Shown here piece by piece: positions 35,441 to 48,700 of a stretch of 64,000 nt of DNA. Origin of the DNA: Gymnorhina tibicen (lineage: Eukaryota > Chordata > Aves > Passeriformes > Artamidae); NCBI GenBank assembly GCA_013399875.1, contig VXAZ01008268.1:48020-112019 (forward strand), in the 5' to 3' direction. Numbering within the stretch: the first letter of the stretch is position 1; every line of letters begins with the position of its first letter. Below the pieces are notes generated by a model. That model did no database searches. It had not been told where the DNA came from and saw only the letters and a program-made list of their open reading frames with translations. A program made the translations under genes and the position numbers.

Positions 35441-38400
35441 ACTGTGTGTGAACTATCTAGCTATAGGACATCTGGACAATAACTGGGCCTGTAGTCTTGT
35501 CAAAAGAAACCTGTCTGAGGGAACTGTATTTCCCTGTCCAGGTCAAGTTTGGAGAACATCCCTATCAGCCTTACTCCAAATGCCCATCCTCACATCAAAG
35601 ACCAGCAGCATCCTTACAGGCGGCAAAACCTGACAAATGAAAAGTTGGGGAGGAACTCATCCCCACCTTCCAACTTGGTGTAAATCACAGGAGCAGAAGA
35701 GATGAAATGATTAGGAAGAACCAAGAATTACTGACTTAGCCAAAGAGGAGTGCAGGGAAAAATCCTTGCACAGAGCTAACATAAAAAAAAATGAAGAAAG
35801 GCCTTTTGGGAGACTGAGCAGGGAGCTGGCCACCAGGGCATTTGGGCTTTCTAGAATGTTTTAAAGACCAGAAGGAAAGAAGAGAGAGGAAGTGTGTTGA
35901 TTTTACTTGAGCTAGAAATTACCATGATAGTAATCTGATGCAAATCTACAATGGGAGATCTTAAGGAGGCCAGCAGGGAATGGAAAAGTAGAAAGAATGA
36001 CTACTTTCCTATCAAAAATATATTGTCTGAGTGGGAAGAGTATAGCAGAAAGAACCACACAGGAAGGAAAATACTGCAGAATTCTGCCGATGTTAAATGA
36101 ATTAATTTCTTCGAATAATGTCTTCAAAAAGACATTTTTTTCTCAAACAAAGGTTCTAAAATAAAGTTTCACTCATACCTGTGACAAAGCTCCCTTTGCC
36201 TTCTGCTTTAAACAACTGCAGAATCTCAAAGGTGAAGTCAGTTTAAGAATCTGTTATCCTTTTGCCCTGTATGCCCTCAGTTTCCTTTCCATATGCAGCT
36301 CATCTAACCTAAATTTTTTTCTGAACATGAGGGAAGTGACCCACGTGATCTTTGTGATTTCTGAAGCACTGAGCAACAGACAGCACTGAGACAGCACCAG
36401 AGCCCTGCAGCAGCTGATTTTAGAGAAAACATGCTGAACCCTGTGGCCAGTGTGTAGTTTGGTGCAAGGTGCCAAATACTTTGAGGGTTGAATCGGCCTA
36501 CCTAAAATTGCAATGAGGACATTTTTGCCTTGGGCAAAACAGGGATAGGGGTTCATACCCAGCTGGGGCAATCTGGTGATTTGTCTACCACTCTGTCAAA
36601 CAGGCATTAATTAGAAAAATCAGATAAATAAGGACTCAGATCCAATGGCTTGGTCTGCTGAAGATACCTTAATACTATTTGCACTATTTTGTCCCCTGCA
36701 GAAAATGATTTAGAAATTGTTTCCTACCTGCAGCCTGTTTCAGCTTTGAACTCCAGCTGACACCATCCCAATGGCACAAAACTTTAGGGCTCTGACATAA
36801 AGAAAGGATCTTTACATTAAACATCTTACAGCCAATCTTCAATCTTGTGGGTTTATCTGGAATCATGCATGTGATTCCCAGCACCACACATGGTAAACAT
36901 TCTTACTACACAGAGACCTCTGTGTGTCCATTCATTCAGACATCTGCGCCCACACTGGGGCTCTCGCCAACCCATGTGCGTGTGTGTGTGGTTTCTCATC
37001 ACGTGTGTTTTCACTGGAAGAGTAAAGTGAGGAAGAATGGGCCTTTTCATTTCTAGGAAGGCCCTGAACCATCATGTTGTATGTGGATCTGGAAAAAGGA
37101 AGTGCCCCCATTTGGAGGAGAATTTAGGCACTCTGAAAAGAATGACCTCTTCATGCTGGCACAATTTAATTTATCTGTTTACTGGATATTGCCCCAGTAA
37201 ACCACTTGCAGCATGGCCAAGGTTAGGCTACTTAAGGCCTAATTGCACTCCGTTATGAAACTCAGTAGAAAACCCCTTCACACCTTTAGACTTTTTTTTT
37301 CCCCCCAGGTTTATCAGGTATCATATGTCCTTACATCACCTTGGGAGTTACATTTTTCAAGGTCTTTTGCAGAGTTCAGTCCCTTTGGTAGAACATTACA
37401 AGAGCTCTCTCATACCCTACTGGGTTAGACCCCACAAATGGTCAGTCTGGTCTTCCATTAAGCACTCCCTGGGGCTGCAGGGCTTGGCAGAAGACTTGTC
37501 AAAGATCATACCAGAGTCAGTGGATCACACAGAGCCAGTGTGCATGAGAGGACAGCAGAAAAGCTGCCATCAAGTAGCACCCATATGCTGTAACAAAGAG
37601 AAACGGGGCAAGTCTCAGCCTCAAGGAATTTCCAGAAGGAGGTGAGGTGATGCCTGCTGGTGACATTGCTTTTGATATAGGAGATCTTAAAATTAGTAAT
37701 TTCAAAAGTGTAAATTTTGATATTTTATAGCCAGCAGGTTCTTTTGGCACAGAAGAGCCTCACCATTGCACTTCAGATGTTATTAAAATTTGCCACTACA
37801 GTTCTAGGGAGAGTCCTTGGGCTATTTGCTTCATAGCTGGAGTTTGGAGCCAAAATACTTACGGTAACCTGAGATTTAAAGGTTTTGCATGTTATTAAGA
37901 AAGCAAGCTGCAGCCTGCCCTCTTTCCCCATCCTTTCTTCAGGGTGGCTAAAGTACTGCAAATACGACACATGCACACTACCTTTCAGCTGACTTTACAA
38001 AAACATCCACAATAGTGTAATTTTTATGTTAGTAACACACGTGAAAAGAATGTGTGAAGCCCATGAAAGTATGTAAAGACTCATGCTAGTTCTGTGTTTA
38101 ATGATGGTGAGATATGAGACTGCCATATCACACTGAGGTGCGCAAAGTTCTGGCTCTCTGAGCCAGCCTTTAAGAAGAAGGCTGAAAAGCATTTGCCTCC
38201 TCTGTGCCATTTGTGTTGTCAGGAATGTGCTAAAACCACATCTCTGTATGCTGGTAGTGACGACTGGAGCAGGCCCAGTCTCCACGTGAGTGAGATGAAG
38301 GCATTCTGCTTTTTGTGCTCCCCGATAATATGGAAGTCTGTTATGGATGGCTTGGATTTTTGTCAAGGACATAATTGGGAAGAGCCAGCTGATACCTGCA

Positions 38401-41400
38401 CTGTGAACTTCCACATACCTTAAAACATCAGGAATTCTTTTGATTTACCTTAAATCTGAATTTTCTAGGAAGGAACAGAATAAATGGTCCTGATATAATT
38501 TTATTTTTAATGCATAAATGCAGTGTTCTAAGAAGTATTTTTCCCTGTAAGACAGCGATTAACTCTCAGGTAGATCTTCAGCTTAGAATATCTTTTCTTG
38601 AAATCAGTGCTTTTCCCCTGCCCTTACCATCCTCCTTTGCAACCTGAAGAGAAAATGAAGGCTGGTACATTCCTGAAGGCTGCTCCAAAATAAACATCCA
38701 GCAATTGCCAACTTCTGCCTCAGCTGCATTAATGAACCCCTTTAAACCACCAGTGCAATGCAGTAGATGCTCACGAGAATGATATTCAGCCACGGTCTGT
38801 GCTCCAGATACTGGGTTAGTTGAGAAGCAGGCAAGTTTCCAAAGCTGGGATAGCATTCCTGTTGCCACTTTCCATGCCAGCTGTCTCAAGGAATTGTTAC
38901 GAGAGGTGCTAATCAGGTGCTTGAGACCAGCATTCGGTCCCTCCTTCCCCTTGTCATGCTCTGGACATTGCTCCCAGTGAGGAAAATGATATTAGAGTAT
39001 TAGGTCATCTCGGTGCTTCCTGTTTTCTTGACTGATTCTCCTCTGCTGATTTCCAGGTCCCAGTGCACTGGGGTTATGGCTGTGTACAAAATAAAGGCGG
39101 AGAAATAAGTGGCTGCATCACAAAAGCCTCTGACTGGACATTTTGTTTTGCAGGGCTGGTGAGACAATATGAATCATACTGTTCCACACAGAAATCCCCT
39201 TCTGCTATAGTTATGCCTTGCATACCTAATAGCTTAGTAATTGGCATAAAGAAACTTCTCTGCAAAGCTGAGGAAAACCGTATTTCCCAAGTGGCCAAAT
39301 GCCACCCTCCTCAGCTTTGGTCTAATACTGACATCTCAGATACTGACACTGTGATAATTATTACGAGAAGTGCCAGTGGAAAATGACTGGATGCAAAAAG
39401 TGCAATTACCTCTCCCTTAGACAGCCAAGAATAACTGGAATGTCCTTTAATATTTTGGTTACTCCATGTGCTTACATGTGAACCTTGCTGGGAGAGGGGC
39501 AGCAGCATAACAAAAGCAGAAGAGCTTGTGGGATTATTCAAACCCCCCTGCTGCTCCTTATGGGCTTGTGTGATCAGAGGTGCTCAGCACAGCTCCACTG
39601 TGGCTCATGCCTGACATTCACATCTATCTTTGCAGGTGAGTGAAGGCTTTCTGAAGCAGCCCAGGAGCTGGGAGGCTCAGAGTCCTCATGTCCCCAGAGT
39701 GGGTTCAAGGCACACAAAATGAGCACCATTTTGTTTATTGCCTGGTGGAGGCTCTCCAGGGTCCACATGCCATTGGTCACATGTGAAACCCTGGCACGGT
39801 TTGGGCAAATGCCTGGCAGGGAACGGGACAGTGGGAACGAAGTCAATGGTATCTGATGGGAGGGCAGCCAGGAGCTGCCAGCCACTTCGTCTGTGACTCA
39901 CATGCATGTGTTACAGTACACAGCAGAAGTTTCAGGTGCTGGTCAGCAGTGCAATATGGGATAAAGAAGGAAATTTTGGCAGCATATGGGAGAGATTCAG
40001 GCTGTGAGGAGGTGGGAAGACCTGTCTCAGGAAGATTTCTTGTATGCAAGCTACTCCAATGGGAAACTGCCACCCTTTCTCTTGTGTGTCTGGGAATACA
40101 GGGGCTGTGAGTCTTGTAGTTCAAGTTTACAAGTTTAAAACACTGAATTCAATGCATTTTCATAGGGCAAGTCTAGCCCAGCAGCTTCCAGGATAGTTTA
40201 ACTGGGCCCAAAGCACTCATGAAGAACAGGAGGAGTATTTCCAACAGTTCCTTGAAGGCAGGTAAAGCAGTGAGGTTGGTGTGGCCATAGCCTCAGGTAC
40301 TGAACATGCTGGGGCTGCATGGGGACTGCTGGGAAGGGTGGCTGGTGGGGATGCTGGACATGTCTGTCCAGACTCTGCGAATTTTCTTTCCCTCACCCCT
40401 GGCACCGGCTCTGTTCTGCCACTGCCATCCTGGCCCACTGTCCCTGAACCACCGGCCCTGCTGCCTGCCCACCCCCAATGCCCTGAGAGCACCCATCCAG
40501 CGCCCACCTCCCTGGTGCCCACCATTCCCAGCAGTGCCCGCCAGCTGCATCATTTATTTTGGAGGCCCACAGCAATTCCCTCCGCCCTCGTGCCCCTCCG
40601 TTTACAGTATCGCAGCCGCTTCCAGCTTGCGATAGCGCAGTGGCCGCCAGGTGACCCTGGCTTAGTGTAAATATTTTGCTTTCACTGGAAGGAAATGTGA
40701 CATACATTTGGGGTGGAAGTTATCCAGAGGCTGTGGCCTCAGGAGCCGAACTGCTGGGAAGCCCCTGCCACAGTGCTCTTAAGGTACCAGCACTGTCAAA
40801 CACATTAGACATGGGGATTGTGCACCAGCAAGGGGCCAAGCAGATTTGCTTCTCAGTGACACAGCAAGGGCAGCCAGGGGTCAGCAAGGAGTGAGGATGC
40901 CCCATGTGCACCCCAGCAGTGAGGAGTGAGGGTGCCCATGCTGCCCAGGCACAGCGCAGTAAGGCACAGCATGGCCTGTCAGCCCTGGCACGCCTCCCCA
41001 CAGGCAGCTGAGCACTGGTATGAAACAAGGTCATGGCAGAGAGAGATGAGTATAGGCGCTTTCCAAACATCCATGTGAGTTTGGAGCAAAGATGCCATAA
41101 AAAAAAATCACTACATGATGATTTGTGTTTCTTAAACCATGTGGCTGTGTAAGCAGCCATGGGTAATGTGGCAAGTCCCAGTCTCCTGCTGATGGGCTTT
41201 GTCCTGCACTGAGGACAGTCCAGTTTAAGGCCTGGATGGGTTTTAAAAGCTGCCTCCAGCTGAAGGGTGTTTGCTTTTGGTGACACTTGCGATCATCTGC
41301 CTCAGTCTGACTGTCTGTAGATATGCTTAAAAGGAATAGCAATGCAATGCTTAAAGGCATATTGTACCAAGTAGCTAGTGTCACATTTTGCATCTGATAA

Positions 41401-42306
41401 ATATTAATTAATGGTATTTCAAAGTATAGAAGGTGCTGGAAACTCATGCACCAGCTGGAGAGAAATAGATCTCCCATATTTAACCATAATCTTGCTGAAT
41501 TATGCATTTGACTTGGCATAGCTGATTACCCTGGAGTGGTGTCTGCTTTTTTGGCATCCCTCCCTGTCATACTGAGGTGCTGACTTCCCACAGGACAGCC
41601 CAGCAGCCTCCCCGGGGAATCAAAGAGGCGGATTATTCAGAATGAGCAAGCTGCACCCAGTCAAGGGTTTGGTTTTGGTAAGTATCCAGAAATTAAGGCT
41701 CTAACTTGTTGAGGTTTTAGGCCTTGCCTAGGCCCCATCCTTATCAACTGCTGTGAGCTTAATTACCAACCTTTGTTCCTCCAGACAGTCAAATTTGTTA
41801 TGGAGAAAATGCATGTGTGTTCGATTCACTCGTGAAAGGCTTGGCAGTAGATAATTTAAAATCAAATTACAGTCTGCCATTAAAACAAACTCAGAAAGTT
41901 CCATTTCACAGGACAATGCTCCTCATGAACTACAATAAAAGCTGAAAGAACTGCATGGTAATGCTCAGCCAGTCCACAAAACTGTAGGGAGGTACATTGA
42001 CTTTTTAGGGAGATCCCCAGTGAATATTAAACAAACCCTGACGTTCCTAGCACTGCTGCCCGAGATCAGCACTTCACTGCCCACTACGTGCAGAGACATT
42101 CAAACAGCTCTTGCAGCAGCCGCTGACACCATCATACTGAATCCTGCCTGGGAGACCTCAGAAAAGAATCACAGAGGGGAATTATCCTCTTCCTTAGAAC
42201 ATGCTGCCAGTGTGCTTTGCTAAAAAGCAGTGGAGAAGGAAGGAAATGAAATAAAAATTTTCAGAATTGGAAATTTTCATTGTGTCATTTCATAATTAGA
42301 AATGAA

Positions 42307-42355
42307 CACATACATATACACACATGTATGCATGCATACAACTACATATACATGC
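42307..42355. repeat. Alternating purine-pyrimidine stretch (CA/TA/TG words)
   Basis: About 49 bases of nearly alternating purine and pyrimidine, built from ACATA, CACATG and GCATGCATAC words. Such sequence can adopt Z-DNA and is prone to slippage. Confidence 0.7.
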
Positions 42356-45300
42356 AGGCCGAAGAGAGCAATAGGAAGCTGTTGCAACCAAAGCATGTGC
42401 CACACAATCCTACGTAGGACGTTCTGTTCATAGTAGAACATAATGTAGCTCATGGAATCTCAGGGATGAAGCAATAAAAGTTGTGTACTAGCCAGTTCAA
42501 AGTTACACAAAAACATTAAGCTCCCTCTTGTTTAGAAGACATTGAAATGAGATACATGAACAAAAAAGAAGTAATGTCCTTAAATCTTAAAAACAATAGC
42601 TGTTTTACTCTGTAGGGATCTATGGGATCCTCCACTCTGAGGAACATAAAAGACCTCCTTTTTCCCAACTGAAAGGAGGGATTCATTTTGGGTGGAAAGT
42701 ATGCATGTGATATTCCTCATGTGGTAAATTAAGTGTAGGCTGGCAAGCCTATGGGCTGCTCACCATCTCTGTTTAGCATTCAGAGCTGCGCTGTGGCACT
42801 GAGCGCTGAGCTCTGGGACATCATGGGGGCCACACCTTAGCGTGGGTCAGGCTGCTCTTGCAGCTCTATATTCACACTTAGAACTGAAAGGCATGCCCAA
42901 GCTCTTGCCTCAGGACTTAAGTTGACCTCCTAGCTCTTTGAAATCACCACCAGCAGCAGGTTAGCCACAGCTAGTGCCCTGCAAGGCACTTCCGTGCTCG
43001 TGTGCGGCTGGCTGCCGCAGCCTTCGGGTGTGCTGTGCTACGCAGTGCACGTGCTGTGAGCTGCTGCTTCTCCCGAGAGCAGATAGAAGGAAGGGGTCCT
43101 GGCATCACAAGGCTGAGAGACAGTCCGTGCCAGGCCAGCAAGGTGCCAGTCCATGAACTCACTGTCACTGTAGATATGAAATGCTGGGAAAGGGCAAAGG
43201 AGCTCCCAGCCATTACAGACAGGCTCAGTTCCCTGCCTGGACGATGACAGACCAGTCTCCCATCGCAGACCCTGTTTTTTAACAGATTAACTGAATTCTT
43301 TTGAGCTTTTCTTATGCTGAAAGGGCCGTTGCCCAAAGCAGCTGAAAAGACAGCCCACGTATCCAATACTAGCAGCTCTTTTTGATCCGCTTTTTCTTTG
43401 ACATTGCCTGGGGTACCCTCCCCCCACAGCCCTTCAATGTAAATTCACTTTTTAATGCAGTTGGCTTGGATTTGTGAGGAGTGTAAAGTGCCAGCCACCC
43501 AAAAGGCCAGTCAGAAGAGTTGCCATCTAAAAGACCAGCTGGCAGAGAAGTGATTTAACCTGAAGAAAAAGGTGTTGAGACTAGTTTGATTATTCTGGGG
43601 GTGAGGGGTGAGAGGAGGTGGTAGTGTTGGCACAAACAAAGAGCTCTGGACTCAGTAGAAACAGCTAATTCAGCCAAGCACCAAAACTGGTGCCAGCTCT
43701 AGATAAACTTTGGTGCTCCTCTTGCAGTTTTTATCCAGACTTGTCCCAGTCAGCACCAGGAACTGCCGAAGGGTGCATCTCATCAATAAAAACAGGCTAG
43801 AAGAGACTTGTGATATGTTTCCCGTGTGTTTGACTTGAACAAGGATGTATCTCACACCCAGAGCCCCACTTAGCTGTGCCAGTTCCAAGAGCTGGCTTGG
43901 TATTTACACCATCCTAAATGGAAGCTGGGGCAGCCATCAGCCTGAGCAGCAGGAGGAAACCTCTCCTTTGTTCACAGGTGTTCACTTCTGGGGTTTTGAC
44001 TCATTACAGATGGTGCAGTGAGGTGTGTGGGGTATGTGGTGTTCTGCAAATTGCAGCTCTGGATGAAGCTTTCCGTGGTCACCACCATCTCTGTGCACAT
44101 ACTTGTGACGAAGCACATGGTTCACTTTCTAAGCACAAAGCTGTCCCATAGAGAGATGTATATTTCAAGGAGAGGAGAAAAAGATTCCTGTGGCATGTGT
44201 TTCTGCGCTAGAAAACATGAAAAGTTACACCCAACAAGAAAACACAGCTGAGAGGTAGCTGGGAGGGCTCTGTCCTTTCAATCTCTGTGTCTATCAACAG
44301 AAGAGGTGCTTGAAAATTGCACCCATCATTTTCTTTTGCAGAGTAATAATCAAATAGGTTTTAGCCCGTTGCCTGCAGGGAAATGGCTTTGTAATGGAAG
44401 GAGCACTCTGAACTAAATCAACAAACAAGAGAATGGCTGTGTTTGTTTTTCCATGTACTGGAGGTGAAGGCTCAACCACGCTGGGGTTTCTTTCACATCC
44501 TCTCCACTTGACACAGGGCAGGGGACAGGCACAGACACATGCAGAGCTGCACATCTACATGGAGGGAGCACTGGAACAACAAAACTTCTGGTCTCTACCT
44601 TCCCCCCACACATGTGCCCTGCCCTTCCTGTCAGTGCAGTGGGAGATGTGGGGCTCTTGACATGCCTGATGCTCTCCCTCAGGCTGTACTTTCATGGATG
44701 TTTTAAGCCAGCACTTGCCACTGACATGGGAGCTGCCTGAGTGTCTCACTGCCCCTGGCTACTTGCTTCCTCCCCTCAGCTTTTGTGCAATCATACCAAA
44801 CTGCGTCGGTGGGTGCAGCTGGACCACAACTAACCAAGGGCTACAGAAAGGATGCATTTTTTGTTAATCCAGCTGTTCCCCACTCCAGTTCACTCTCTTG
44901 CACTGGGAGTGAACCTCGTGTGCCTCTTTTGGCAGTGACGCTGACTTATTGGGAGAGACATGGCCCTCTGGCCTGGGGCAAGGGATGACCTGGGTGGGGA
45001 GGGCCCTGCTGGCCCCAGGGCATCCCTGCCTACCTGTGTGGGTGGCAGGAGGAGAGAGGAGCACGTAAGCTGAATTAATGAACCAGAAGCTGTGATACTG
45101 GTGGAAGTATCTAGTTCACATGCATACATATACTCATAGAAATGCACTTTACTACAGCCAGTTTCACATGGGGCAGGTATTTTTGCTTATTGATTATGAA
45201 TCCAGAACCACCAGTGTAGTCTTTGTCCATGCTCCCTGTGCTTTGTTGGTATGCCTGAAGGATGCGTGCCCAGCACAGGCACAGCATTACGTTGGGAAAA

Positions 45301-45731
45301 GAGAGTTACCTAGCCAGACAGAGGCATTTTTTCCTCCTTTCAGCTGCATTCCAAAGACAGGCAATTATTTGGAAGTATCTTGTGTACTTAACCAGTGCAT
45401 AGGAAGCATTTGCAAAGGCAAGGGCAGCAGTGAGTGCATGCTTTAATCCTGTCTCAGACAGAGCATTCCCCTTATTCATCTACTCCCAGCATTTGAACTG
45501 TTAGCTCAAAGGCTGGCCTACAGCTGGAATAAATAGCTTAAGTTAGCCTTCTCCATGTCTAGGCCACTGGATGCCCACACGGGCTCATGTTTTTAATGCA
45601 CATTCCCTGTTGTCCCTCTTTTCTCCTAGCAGAGGGAAAAAGAGGTATTTCTGTGTGCTTCAGTGTGTCTTGTATGTGCTAGGCCAGGCAGTCCTGTGCC
45701 TGTACAAGTGCTTGTAAGCACACGCAGATAT

Positions 45732-45769
45732 AGATGTGCCCATACAGACTCAGATGTGCCCAGACAGAC
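45732..45769. repeat. Two-copy tandem repeat, 20-base period
   Basis: AGATGTGCCCATACAGAC (45732-45749) is repeated as AGATGTGCCCAGACAGAC (45752-45769), with one mismatch. Partial CAGATATAGATGTG and CACATCACTAGGCAC pieces flank it, suggesting a small decayed minisatellite. Confidence 0.7.
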
Positions 45770-48700
45770 CCACATCACTAGGCACATTTACATCTGTCTA
45801 TATACATGCCTATTCTGCCATGCAATCAACATATGCACGAGTTTGTTGAAACAAGCCAATTTTTTCTTTTCTCCTGAATTGCCAAATGCTGGAAGCCGCA
45901 GGCTAGCTATTGTGGTTACCCTGATTCCCAGGTTTGTCCTGCAGCTGGCAAGTAAGCGGCACTGCAAGTTTCCTAACAACTGGGATGAAGTTTTGTGTAA
46001 ATCACCTTCTAGGCGTTAGACTTTTCCCAGCAAAAGAGGGGGGTGGGTGTTTGGAGGAGGGAGAATTGCTCTCTTTGATGTGGGGATTAGTTCACATGTC
46101 AGCATTATCCCCTTTTTTTTAATATGCTGTGATTTATAGAAGGGCGGCTATGAGAGATAGCCAAGGGGACACCCCACGTGGGACTGACAGACACCACCTC
46201 CCAGAAAATACCTACAACTAAAGCAGCTGGCATCAACAGAAAGACTCCAACTGCAAAAAAAATGAAAGCATCGTAAAAAAGCCCTGTTTTGCCTAACAAA
46301 TGCTTTTTAAAAATTAGGATGTGCTTTACTGCTTATTGAGCAGAAACTGGTTTTCCCAGCAGCAGAGGGGGAGTCTTTCTGCACATCCACAATAAAGAAA
46401 TTATAAATGCTTTTTTCCTCAAAAAAACCCCTTTGTTTTGTATTTTCCCCTTAGAGTACACATCACTAGTGAGAATGAGTGTGGTTTCAAAAATGATTAT
46501 GCTCGCTTTAAACATATTTAGCAGTGTGACTGCTCCAGTCACAGTTTCCACATTCCCCTCCATGAATATTTTATCAGTGCTTTAGAAAAACTTCAGGTTT
46601 TGGTCAAAAGTTATGTGGTTGTTCTGCAATCCAATCTTATGTCTATTAGTGTTGAAGGAAACTTTCCTGATGTTTTTCATGGGAACTGGATAAGGCTCTG
46701 ACTTACTAGGCTAGAAGCCATATTCAGAGTAGCTTTACTTAGCATATCCGAATTATTTAGACTTACTGCTTTGTGGAGTGTATGGCTGAGGGGCTGGCAA
46801 AGGAGACAGTGATAGATACAGTAAGAGATTTAACTAACTTTTATAGTCCGTATCAATATTTTTTCAAATTTCTATCTGTTTTGGCCCTTTTCAGTTCCTA
46901 GTCTTTTTATTTTTCCAGTTTTCTTTGAATGAAACTTTGAGACATTCTAGTAAAGCAAACTTTTTTTAATAATTAAAAAACACAGTTTAATTTCCAGACA
47001 GATCAGCTCTTTGAGCTGATTCCCTGTGTGGCTGCTCTTGTGTTGAAGGCAGTGGGGGTGACAAGGCTGTGGCAGCCCAGACTTCAGAGTGAGCTGCTGC
47101 AAAACTCTACCCTAAATAAGCAGTTTTATGGTGTTTTTATCACAGAGATATCATGGGGTGATACATTCCTGGGGTGTTTCTTTAAGCCCTCTCCCATCCA
47201 GATACCCAAAGTCCTGCATTAACCCTCGATGCTCGCTCTCCTTCCAGCACAGCAGAGGCAGCTCAGCGACTGCCTGGGCACCTTACCTTGAGGGACAGAC
47301 AAAAGCCAAAACGCTTCTCTTTGCTGCTCTGTTTCCAATGGTCTCCCGCAATTCCCCCCTCTATTCTTTTAAGCATAAAGAGGTTATTGTGTCACCCCCC
47401 AGCAACCCATGACTGCCACTGACAACCAAAGCGTGACGCACGATGGGACGTGCCCCACACAAGTAGGCTTTGTACCCGGGGTGGTGCAGTAAAGTGGCCA
47501 CGTTCAAGTGTGGCCTCACAGTGTGACTTCTCCCACCCCAGCCGGGGCTGCTCCATGTGCTCTGACCCAGATGCTAATCGAACTACTTAAACCCACAGTG
47601 AAAGCACAGACAAAAGCTCCTCTGGCATCTCCCCCAGCGCAGCGCCCTGGCTCAGGGCTCCTGTGAAGGTATGCTGCGGCAGCACGCTCGCACAGACGGG
47701 CCTGGCTCTGCAGAGCAGCGTGGAGAGAGCTGCAGTTTTGGCTCTCAGGTGCCTGTGCATGCACCACCTCGGCTTGCAGCTCCTCTTTTGTGCCGCCGTG
47801 AAGTAATTGCATACACAACCCTTCTCAGAAACGTGCACAGAATTATGTGTTATGTGCATATGCATCTTCTCTTCATGAACAGGTAACGGCAGAGTAATAC
47901 AGAGTTTTCCTTTCAGTAATACAGATGTTAGAAGCAGGATTTCTCAAGCGCGGGGCTGGGGATGGTGTGTGGAGAGAGAAGGGTGACTTGGTGGACTGGA
48001 AATGATAACCATTTCCACGGCCTGGGAAATAAGCTGCATATGTTTCTAGCAAACAAGGGTATTTAAGAGACATGGCACATGCTGCGCTACTTATTCTTCT
48101 TCACAAATGGCCCACTGGGGCCAAAAATCAAAACCATTTCCTGCTTATTTATTCAAATTGTCAAAATATTTGACTGAATGAATGTCAAGCAGTATCCTGA
48201 AGACAATACTTCATAGACAGAAAGACAATTTGGAGATCGCTGTGCTCCCCCATTTCATTGCGCTTTCCAGAAACGGAAAATCCTCCTTGCTGGTCTCCTG
48301 GCTGTCATGTGGCAGGGTGGACAATGCCAGCTGATTACAGCCACAGACATCACTGACTTATACTTTTTTCTACACACTTTACCATTTCGGTGCTCAGACC
48401 TGTCTCCATTGTCACTGGTAGCTTGAATCTCTTCTGAAGGATTAAATAAGTTTTTCCTTTAAATAAAGAGACAGCACCAAATAAACAGACAGCTGATTAA
48501 ACTCCAGTATTTATGCAAGTATTTTGCTAATGCTTTTGAGAAAAGTAATTCCTATATTATTCAGGCGTCCTGTCATCTGGAGAAGCAGGATTTCTCAACT
48601 CCTGTTTGGATTGAGTTGGGAATATACCATTTAAGCAAAGTTTGGTAAATGCCATATATACTACAAAGTTAGACAAACCACTTTTCAGTAGTTATGTTTG

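Noticed and set aside
40720..41519. Two overlapping minus-strand frames of 188 and 162 codons
   Set aside because: No recognisable domain or family signature, different frames in a GC-richer patch, and no exon context. Treated as chance.
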